Part shown: positions 44,262 through 50,810 of the stretch, one piece after another
Numbering within the stretch: position 1 is the first letter of the stretch
How the letters are laid out: every line of letters starts with the position of its first letter
Assembly (NCBI RefSeq): GCF_003602235.1
Contig: NZ_QZVS01000093.1
Coordinates: 62,001 to 126,000 of the forward strand
Length of the DNA: 64,000 nt
DNA from: Cryobacterium melibiosiphilum
GTDB lineage: Bacteria > Actinomycetota > Actinomycetes > Actinomycetales > Microbacteriaceae
Direction of reading: 5' to 3'
Notes under the pieces: generated by a model
Databases searched by the model: none
What the model was told of the DNA's origin: nothing
What the model saw: the letters and a program-made list of their open reading frames with translations, nothing else
Translations under genes and position numbers: made by a program

Positions 44262-44277
44262 GTGCACGGGCGGTTGG

Positions 44278-45111
44278 TTAGCCGAAGCGGCCGTTGACGT
44301 AGTCGGCGGTGCGGCTGTCGATCGGGTCGCCGAACATCAGCTCGGTCGGGCCGTGCTCGACGATGCCGCCGGGGGTGCCCTGCGCGGCGAGGAAGAACGC
44401 GCAGTTCTGGGAGACCCGCTGGGCCTGCTGCATATTGTGCGTGACGATGACGATCGTGACCTCATGGGCGAGGTCGGTCATCGTCTCCTCGATCACGCGC
44501 GTCGAGGTCGGGTCGAGGGCCGAGCAGGGCTCGTCCATGAGGAGCACCCGCGGGCGCACGCTGAGCGAGCGGGCGATGCAGAGGCGCTGCTGCTGACCTC
44601 CGGAGAGGCCGCCGCCGGGTGCGCGAAGGCGGTCGCGTACCTCTTTCCACAGCCCGGCTTTGGTCAGCGAGACCTCGACGAGCTCGTCCTTGTCCGAGCG
44701 CGAGATGCGGGTGCCCGTCAGTTTGAGCCCGGCGACGACGTTGTCGTAGATGGACATTGCCGGAAAGGGATTCGGTTTCTGGAAGACCATCCCGATCTCC
44801 TTGCGCGCGTCGGTCAGGCGCCGGGACGCGTCGTAGATGTCGTGCCCGTCGAGGTGCACCTCGCCGGCCAGGGAAGCTGACGGGACCAGTTCGTGCATGC
44901 GGTTCAGGATGCGCAGGAATGTCGACTTGCCACAACCCGACGGCCCGATCAACGCCGTGACCTGCCCCGCCTCCATCGTGAGCGATACCCGGTCGAGCAC
45001 CTTGTGGGTACCGAACCAGGCCGAGATCGACTGGGCGTCCAGGGTGGCCAGGGCGTTGACGGGAGGCGCGGCCGGAAAATCGAGGGCCGGAATGTCCAGG
45101 AAGGTGGTCAT
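44278..45111 (-). CDS. pstB: Phosphate ABC transporter ATP-binding protein PstB
   Basis: ATPase of a high-affinity phosphate importer, 277 aa. Walker A GPSGCGKST (56-64), LRILNRMHELVP, the PstB-specific MVFQKPNPFPAMSIYDNV, signature LSGGQQQRLCIARSLS and Walker B LLMDEPCSALDPTST make it clearly PstB rather than a general ABC ATPase. It is the last gene of the eleven-gene operon, more than 11 kb from pstA and pstC, an unusual split. Ribosome site is weak (GAGAAAGA). Confidence 0.93.
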   Translation of the reverse strand: MTTFLDIPALDFPAAPPVNALATLDAQSISAWFGTHKVLDRVSLTMEAGQVTALIGPSGCGKSTFLRILNRMHELVPSASLAGEVHLDGHDIYDASRRLTDARKEIGMVFQKPNPFPAMSIYDNVVAGLKLTGTRISRSDKDELVEVSLTKAGLWKEVRDRLRAPGGGLSGGQQQRLCIARSLSVRPRVLLMDEPCSALDPTSTRVIEETMTDLAHEVTIVIVTHNMQQAQRVSQNCAFFLAAQGTPGGIVEHGPTELMFGDPIDSRTADYVNGRFG

Positions 45112-45148
45112 CAGTGTCTTTCTCGGGTATCTGGGTGGGAACGCGGGG

Positions 45149-46144
45149 TCAGAGCAGGTTGGGGAGCATGCCGATGGCCGAGTCGGCCGCGGCCGCGCCG
45201 AGCGCCAGCAGCGTGGGCACGCCCACGATCCAGGCCTGGGCGCCACCCCAGGTGCGCAGCAGCCAACGCACCGCAATGGAGGCGACCACCAGCCATTGCA
45301 GCCAGAACAGGGTCGGAAGTCCGCTGTCGGCATCCGGTTGCATAGCCAGTTCCGACTCTGCGAGCACCGCACTCGTGAAGACGCGCGACGGGGTCTCCCG
45401 CACCTCACTCGTGAGGGTGGCGTCGACGTGCAGCGCACCGGTCGGCGCGAGAGCGGGGCCGTCACCGGTCACCAGTTCGAGCCGGCCCTGGCCGGAGTCG
45501 AGCGGGGTCGGCAGCAGATCACCGGCGCGACGGATGCCGAACACCTCGAAGGTGCCGACCCCCTGCCCCGTGGTCACCGTGATGGCATCCCCCGGCTGCA
45601 GCCGTCCGAGGTCGCGAAAGGTTCCGCCGTAAGCGGCCTGGCGCCCGAAAATCACGCTCGTGCCCTGTTGTCCGGGCAGAACGGTATCGCGCCGGTGGCC
45701 AGGGCCCATCCGCAGGTCGTCGCCGGTGGTGCCCTCGACGACGACCTCGCTGATGCCGAGGCTCGGGATCTGGATCAGGGCGATGGGGGTACCGGCCGGG
45801 GTCGGGTTGGAGTCTCCGTCGAGCTGGCCGAGGGGCACGATGGCCTGGGCAAGATTGGACCGCAGCTCCTGGTAGAGCTGGCTCTGGCTGCGGGCCTGCT
45901 GCAGCGCGCCGAGAACGACGACATGGCCGACGAAGCCCAGGAGCAACGCCGACAACAGCAGCCACACCACGCCGCTCCACCAGCGCAGCTCGTTCGGAGC
46001 GACGGGAACGGGAGGTTTTCGGGTGCGAGCCGGCGGGCGGCTCAGCCAGCGGGGAACCCGCACGGCGCTGTGTCCCCCGCGGTCGTTTTGGCGTGTGGGA
46101 GCCTTGCGTGGTGTGTCCACGGCATCCGTCGTGCCGGGGGTCAT
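45149..46144 (-). CDS. Catalytically degenerate class E-type sortase homologue
   Basis: Protein of 331 aa with a basic N-terminus, a membrane helix (about 55-79), a sortase-like beta-barrel (about 115-245) and two C-terminal hydrophobic stretches. Sortase landmarks are seen: IPSLGISEVVVEG, GPGHRRDTVLPGQQGTSVIFG, YGGTFRDLGRLQPGD. The catalytic positions differ from active enzymes: AGHR is FGRQ (His to Arg168), the VTC motif is VTG (Cys to Gly227), and the Arg strand reads TGALHVDA. The protein has no cysteine at all. It should not transpeptidate. It overlaps the LASTG-protein gene by ATGA, so a partner role for that substrate-like protein is possible. Confidence 0.82.
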   Translation of the reverse strand: MTPGTTDAVDTPRKAPTRQNDRGGHSAVRVPRWLSRPPARTRKPPVPVAPNELRWWSGVVWLLLSALLLGFVGHVVVLGALQQARSQSQLYQELRSNLAQAIVPLGQLDGDSNPTPAGTPIALIQIPSLGISEVVVEGTTGDDLRMGPGHRRDTVLPGQQGTSVIFGRQAAYGGTFRDLGRLQPGDAITVTTGQGVGTFEVFGIRRAGDLLPTPLDSGQGRLELVTGDGPALAPTGALHVDATLTSEVRETPSRVFTSAVLAESELAMQPDADSGLPTLFWLQWLVVASIAVRWLLRTWGGAQAWIVGVPTLLALGAAAADSAIGMLPNLL

Positions 46145-46932
46145 GCTTTCTGCCCTTCGCTGCTGCGGCGGGTTCCCCAGGCGGTGAACCACCAGCCGCG
46201 AAAACCGCCGATCAGAAAGACCGCGATCGTGCCGAGGGCGCCGATTGCCAGCACGAACCACCAGAGCTGGCCCGTGCTGGCCAGCGAACCGCTCGACGCG
46301 CCGGCGGTGCCGACCACGATCAGGGTGGAGTTCGTCACCACGCCCGAGGTCAAGCCGGTCGCCTCGATGGTGTGGGTGCCGGTGCGGAGGTCCGCGGGGA
46401 GAGTGAAGGTCGCCGAGAAGGTGCCCGCGGCATCCGCCGTCGCCGTGCCCAGCACGATGGGTTCGGAGTACAGCACCACCCGGATTTCCTCGGCGGGCGT
46501 GTATCCGCCGGCGGACACCGTGATGGTGCCGCCGGGCGCCACCCGAGGGGAGTCGAGGGTCAGCGGCGGCGCGTCCGGGGTCGGGCTCGCATTCACGGGC
46601 CGGGCGACAGCGGAGTCGGTGCCGGTGGCGTTCGGTGTGGTCTCGGCGGCACCGCCGGTCACGGCGGTCCCGGAGCCGGTCTCGGGTGAGCCCGTGTCGG
46701 TCGAGCCGGTCGACACGGCGGCCGTCGTCGGGGAGGCACTCGGGGTGGGCGTGGGCGTGGTGCTGGGAATCTCGACTGTGACGCTCATCGAGCGGGGCGA
46801 CGGTGTGCTGGAGGGAACGGATGTCCCAGCGGCTGCCGATACGGCGGCGGTCGCCACGCCCAGCGTGAGAGCGATCAGTGCGGCGCCGCCGAGGAGTCCC
46901 TGCCGGGTCCGATTCAGGAGGGTCCGTCTCAT
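46141..46932 (-). CDS. Surface protein with LASTG-type sorting signal
   Basis: Exported protein of 263 aa: signal peptide (about 1-35), Ser/Thr/Pro-rich stretch (about 37-123), a small beta-sandwich (about 124-207; RVAPGGTITVSAGGYTPAEEIRVVL split) and a cell-wall sorting region made of LASTG (217-221), a hydrophobic helix (about 224-243) and a basic end. LAxTG is the motif used by class E sortases in actinobacteria. The sortase-like neighbour appears inactive, so anchoring needs an enzyme encoded elsewhere, or the protein stays membrane-bound. Overlaps both neighbours by ATGA. Confidence 0.82.
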   Translation of the reverse strand: MRRTLLNRTRQGLLGGAALIALTLGVATAAVSAAAGTSVPSSTPSPRSMSVTVEIPSTTPTPTPSASPTTAAVSTGSTDTGSPETGSGTAVTGGAAETTPNATGTDSAVARPVNASPTPDAPPLTLDSPRVAPGGTITVSAGGYTPAEEIRVVLYSEPIVLGTATADAAGTFSATFTLPADLRTGTHTIEATGLTSGVVTNSTLIVVGTAGASSGSLASTGQLWWFVLAIGALGTIAVFLIGGFRGWWFTAWGTRRSSEGQKA

Positions 46933-48089
46933 GCGACGGGCACCTGAGCGGGGGTCGGCGCAGCGTTGGTTGCCCGCAGGGCGTTCTGCGCCTCGCGGCG
47001 GCCCTCTACCTTGGCCTGATCGGCGGCTTCGTCGAGGGCGTCGAAGAAGCGCTCCCGGGTCACCCGCACATAACGAACGATGAGGAAGATCGCCGTGGCC
47101 ACGAGGGCGATGACGAGCAGCAGCGTCCAGGGGATGGCCGCAGCCATCGTCGACGACGTTGACGAAGCCAGTTCCATTCCGGCGTTCTGTGGCGTTTCGC
47201 CTCCGGTCGGTGCCGGGCTTAGCGAGATATCGGCCCAGACCGCGAACAGCGGCGGTACATTCGCAAGCTCAGCCGTGACGTGAACGGATTGGCCCGGCAG
47301 CACCGTGGTCAGTGCGGCAGGTGCCATCGTTCCGAGACCGATCCCGAAGGGGCCGGTCACGGTGGCGGCCTGCTCCACGTCGACCCGGAGGTTACCCGTG
47401 TTCTTGACGGCGTAGTCGAGGTGCAGGGTTCCCCCGGCGAAGGGGTTCCAGGGCGAATCGAAGCGGGTGACCATTCCGGCCGTCTCGACGGAGACCGTGG
47501 GAGCGCCGCTCACGTTCAGGATCACCCGGGCGCCCACGCGCTGGTCGAGGCTGACGGCCTGGCCGCTGGTGCCGTCGCCGGCCTTCGTCACCGAGGCGAC
47601 GATTCCGGCGGCATGGTCGCCCGGGGTCACATCGGTGGCAACGGTCACGCGAAAGGGAACGACGGCCTGGGTGCCGGGTTCCAGGGTGATTTCGGACAGG
47701 TCGAGCGCGATGGCGGCGCCCACGTCCACGGGCGGCTGGTCGGCGGGCAGCAGGCTGTAGCCGCCCGTCTCGAAGTCATTGATGGCGTCGGTGGCGTACA
47801 CGGCGAAGGTGGCAGCGACCGGGCCGGAGTTGATGATCGCGACAAAGTCACGAATCTCCGTGCCGGGATCGACCTGATAGCTGAAGGTTTCGCGCTCGTC
47901 TGGCCCCTCAGCGGATGCGGGGTGCACGCTCCACACGGCGCTCTCGTCCGCGGTCACGCTCGGTGCGATAACGCCGGGCGCGGTGGCACTGGCGGCGGTG
48001 ACATCGAATGCCGTGGCGCTGGGCAACAGCGGAGCGATGGCCAGGGCGACGGTGGCGAGGAAGGCGAGCGGTGACGACAGGATGAACAT
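46929..48089 (-). CDS. DUF916-type WxL-associated membrane protein
   Basis: Protein of 386 aa: signal peptide (about 1-27), an N-terminal DUF916-like domain (about 55-175; FSYQVDPGTEIRDFVAIINSG, FAVYATDAINDFETGGYSLL), a second beta domain (about 180-290; LHLDYAVKNTGNLRVDVEQ), a transmembrane helix (about 317-340) and a charged cytoplasmic tail. In Gram-positives DUF916/WxLIP proteins pair with WxL-domain proteins and bind peptidoglycan; a WxL-type protein is encoded directly upstream. The identification is by architecture. Confidence 0.75.
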   Translation of the reverse strand: MFILSSPLAFLATVALAIAPLLPSATAFDVTAASATAPGVIAPSVTADESAVWSVHPASAEGPDERETFSYQVDPGTEIRDFVAIINSGPVAATFAVYATDAINDFETGGYSLLPADQPPVDVGAAIALDLSEITLEPGTQAVVPFRVTVATDVTPGDHAAGIVASVTKAGDGTSGQAVSLDQRVGARVILNVSGAPTVSVETAGMVTRFDSPWNPFAGGTLHLDYAVKNTGNLRVDVEQAATVTGPFGIGLGTMAPAALTTVLPGQSVHVTAELANVPPLFAVWADISLSPAPTGGETPQNAGMELASSTSSTMAAAIPWTLLLVIALVATAIFLIVRYVRVTRERFFDALDEAADQAKVEGRREAQNALRATNAAPTPAQVPVA

Positions 48090-48157
48090 GGCCTCTTCAA
48101 CGATCAGGGGTGGGCGAGCAGGGGGTGGGCGAGCAGGGCAAGCAACGAACGGGGTGA

Positions 48158-48192
48158 AGCCGAGACCGGGCAGGTTCTGCCCGGTCTCGGCT
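48158..48192 (-). terminator. Perfect 16-bp stem-loop between WxL and DUF916 genes
   Basis: Arms AGCCGAGACCGGGCAG / CTGCCCGGTCTCGGCT with a three-base loop. It lies 37 bp after the WxL gene stop, inside the operon, so it is a likely partial terminator or 3'-end protecting stem for the WxL message. A tandem GGGGTGGGCGAGCAG repeat follows it. Confidence 0.8.
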
Positions 48193-48229
48193 CAGTACTG
48201 TGCTGTGTGCGCTGTGACGAAAACTCTGA

Positions 48230-49555
48230 CTAGATGAGCGTTAGGGTGAGCGTCGTGGAGTAGCTGCCGGAAGGCGTGTTCGCGGGGGCCTCGAAGTTGA
48301 GGGCGGCGGACGTGGCGGTGAGGAGCTTGCCGTCGACGACGGAGCCGGTGGCGAGCGTGCTCGGCACCTTCAGTCCAGTGGCAGCGGCGGCGACCGAAGC
48401 GCCAGCGACGCCGGCGTTGTCGGTGCCGACCAGCACCGGAACCCAGCCGAGAGCCTTGCCGTCGATGACCTTGGTGTCGTCGGTCGCGTCGACGAAGTCA
48501 CCGGCGGTGCCGGTGAGGCTCCACGCGATTGTTCCGAGCTGACGCGTGTCGGTGACGACAGCCGAGCCGAGGGATCCGGTCGACTTGAGGGTGTTCGACA
48601 CCGTGTCGAGGGCCGCAGTCGGAAGGGTGACGGCACTGGCCACACCCGTCAGGCTGAAGCCGCCGATGCCGGAGGGCACGACAACCGAAACCGTTGTGGC
48701 GGCAAAGGTTTCTCCAGCAATGTTCACCGTGAAGCCGGTCGACGCGGAATCGCCCAGGTCAGCCGACGTGGAGCCGAAGCGACTCGTGAAGGTGTACGAA
48801 GCGCCAGAGGCAAGCACGGGAGTGGTGAAGGTGGCAACGCCGTTGGACAGCGCCGCCGTTCCGATGACGGTACCGGTGCCATCGAGGAAGTCAACGTCGC
48901 CGACCGCTGACGTGGCAACACCGTTCTCATCCTTGACCGTGGCGGTCAGGGTAACCGTCGAGTCGCTGTTGCTGACAGCAGAGAGCGACGTGGTCGAGGC
49001 CGCGGCGGGAACTGCAACCGACCAGGTGGTCGAGTCGGCGGACAGGGTCATCGCGAGGCTGTAGTACTTGTCGTTCACGTAGTCAACCGAGGTCGAGAGC
49101 GAGAAGCAGTAGTATCGCAGCTCGAAGGCTCCCGGGTTGACCACGCCGACGGTCGGCCACGGACGCACGCTGACGAACGGGTTGTTGGTCGGGAGGCTGT
49201 AGCTCTGGTCGGCGGAGATCGGGCTGCCGTCGAGGCCGGTCGACCCGTAGAGGGTCGTGTCGGTCTTGCGCGCGGTAGCGATCGGTCCCTTGGTGACGCC
49301 GTCCTGGAAGACGAAGGTACCGCTCATGCCGCGGTAGCCGGCCGGGCAACCGGTGGCTGCGCTGTGGCTGGTGATCATGTTGCCGAACTCGTGGTGCGAG
49401 CCGTCAACCTTTCCGGTGGTCGGGGTGATGCTGAATTCCCCGATGTAGTTGGAGTCGGTCGTGGCAGCGGATGCCGCCTGGACAGCGGAGAAGCTGCCGA
49501 GGATGACGGCGCCCATGACGGCGACCGCGGCGATCTTGCGGGAGAAGTTTTTCAT
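48230..49555 (-). CDS. WxL-type secreted surface protein with Ig-like domain
   Basis: Secreted protein of 441 aa: signal peptide (about 1-31, ending AASAA), an N-terminal domain with two cysteines (C70, C150), an Ig-like domain (about 187-280; STTSLSAVSNSDSTVTLTAT) and a C-terminal part with IAWSLTG (W345-S-L347) and a GWVPVL motif ending in SGSYSTTLTLTLI, as in WxL domains. WxL proteins attach non-covalently to the wall. No anchor or sorting motif is present. Next to a DUF916 gene, this makes a WxL module. Confidence 0.72.
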   Translation of the reverse strand: MKNFSRKIAAVAVMGAVILGSFSAVQAASAATTDSNYIGEFSITPTTGKVDGSHHEFGNMITSHSAATGCPAGYRGMSGTFVFQDGVTKGPIATARKTDTTLYGSTGLDGSPISADQSYSLPTNNPFVSVRPWPTVGVVNPGAFELRYYCFSLSTSVDYVNDKYYSLAMTLSADSTTWSVAVPAAASTTSLSAVSNSDSTVTLTATVKDENGVATSAVGDVDFLDGTGTVIGTAALSNGVATFTTPVLASGASYTFTSRFGSTSADLGDSASTGFTVNIAGETFAATTVSVVVPSGIGGFSLTGVASAVTLPTAALDTVSNTLKSTGSLGSAVVTDTRQLGTIAWSLTGTAGDFVDATDDTKVIDGKALGWVPVLVGTDNAGVAGASVAAAATGLKVPSTLATGSVVDGKLLTATSAALNFEAPANTPSGSYSTTLTLTLI

Positions 49556-49588
49556 GCGAGTGTTGTTTCCTTCTTCAGTAATTCGCGA

Positions 49589-50680
49589 TTACAGGGTGTA
49601 GGGAGACTTGTACGTGGTGGTGTTGCCGCAGAGGGTGCCGGCGGAGCCGAAGCCGTACTGCTTGATGAGCGCGGTGTTGGAGCAGACCGTTGAGCTGGTA
49701 CCGGCGAACGTGGCCTGCAGCAGCAGGTCGGCAGCGCTGGTTCCGGACAGACGCGACGTAGCAACGACGTTGTAGACGTTGCGGCTGATCGGGAACGCGG
49801 AGTTGAGCTCGACGACGCCGTCGTTGTTGATGACCGGCTTCGATCCACCGATCGACCCGAGGGCGACCTGGTAACGACGTTCGAGAACGGTGGTCGGAAG
49901 GGTGTTGTGGTTGCCCTGGGCGACATACTGTGCGATCGAGAACGGCACGATGTCACCGATTCCGGTGACCTGAGCACCGCTGTGCTCCTGCACGGTGTTG
50001 CCGATGTCGGTGGCACAGCTGGCGACATCGGTCTCGGTCAGGCCGAGGGTTGAGAGCCAGAAGGAACGCGTTCCCGATCCGCTCTGCGGCAGCAGCGCAC
50101 GAATCGCAACCGTGTTGAAGTCAGCGTCGGCGTACTCGGTGACGGCGCAGCGGTAGATGTTGCGCAGCGTGAAGGGAGCCGGGCTCACGCTGTCCTGCGA
50201 GGACGAGCCGATGGGGATATCGCGGGGAAAGGAGCCGCCGGCGTTGACGGCGTAGGTGACGGCATCTTTCGCGAACGGGATGTAGGTGAGGTCGGACCCC
50301 GAGCCCTTGGGTCCGCTCGAGCTGCGGGCGAAGTCCAGCTGGCCGGTGATGTCGACGCTGTTCCACACCTTGATGCCGGTGCTGTTGATCGAGGCACTGA
50401 GCGCCTTGACGCCGTTGCCCGAACCGTTGGGGCGCAGGAACGACGGGCCGCCCGACTTGGTCTGGATGGTTTCCGTGCCGGTGGCGTCGTAGTTGCCGAT
50501 GGCGGTGACCGCGGTGGAGAGGCCACCCACGAGGTCCTGGGTGGTGTCGGAGCCGGTGCCCGAGAGCTGGGCGTAGGTGCCGGCCGCCGGGTCGGCGAAG
50601 GCGGGGATCGTGCCGAAGGCCACGCCCACGAGCGCAAGCCCGGCGATGAGGCCGAGACGACGCTGGTTCTTCTTCTGCAT
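49589..50680 (-). CDS. Secreted PstS-like substrate-binding protein
   Basis: Protein of 363 aa with a clear signal peptide (1-29, cleavage after AFA). The mature part begins LSGTGSDTTQDLVGGL, similar to the first phosphate loop of PstS-fold proteins, and carries GPSFLRPNGSGNGVKAL, QLDFARSSSGPKGSG and LPQSGSGTRSFWLSTLG, the last matching the SGT loop of PstS. It has no lipobox or membrane anchor, so it should be soluble or wall-held. Ligand is inferred (phosphate or another oxyanion) from operon and fold. C-terminal disulfide possible (CSNTALIKQYGFGSAGTLC). Confidence 0.78.
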   Translation of the reverse strand: MQKKNQRRLGLIAGLALVGVAFGTIPAFADPAAGTYAQLSGTGSDTTQDLVGGLSTAVTAIGNYDATGTETIQTKSGGPSFLRPNGSGNGVKALSASINSTGIKVWNSVDITGQLDFARSSSGPKGSGSDLTYIPFAKDAVTYAVNAGGSFPRDIPIGSSSQDSVSPAPFTLRNIYRCAVTEYADADFNTVAIRALLPQSGSGTRSFWLSTLGLTETDVASCATDIGNTVQEHSGAQVTGIGDIVPFSIAQYVAQGNHNTLPTTVLERRYQVALGSIGGSKPVINNDGVVELNSAFPISRNVYNVVATSRLSGTSAADLLLQATFAGTSSTVCSNTALIKQYGFGSAGTLCGNTTTYKSPYTL

Positions 50681-50736
50681 GCTGTTACCAATCTGTGTTG
50701 ATAGTGTGCCCGTGTAGTGCAGTCCGAGTGGACGTG

Positions 50737-50768
50737 CCCCCCTCAATGCTTCGAATCCTTGAGGGGGG
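50737..50768. repeat. 10-bp stem-loop before 363-aa binding-protein gene
   Basis: Arms CCCCCCTCAA / TTGAGGGGGG with a 12-base loop. It lies between two genes of the operon. The T-rich tail (TTTCTT) is on the plus-strand side, opposite to the direction of the operon. Confidence 0.8.
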
Positions 50769-50810
50769 TTTCTTCGTCTCTGCCGGGGCTGGAGCGGCAG
50801 AGCCGAAAAC

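Noticed and set aside
45149..46144. Active sortase with His150 in GPGH as catalytic residue
   Set aside because: GPGH is a conserved position before the active-site strand in class E sortases; the true catalytic His aligns with Arg168, and no cysteine exists in the protein.
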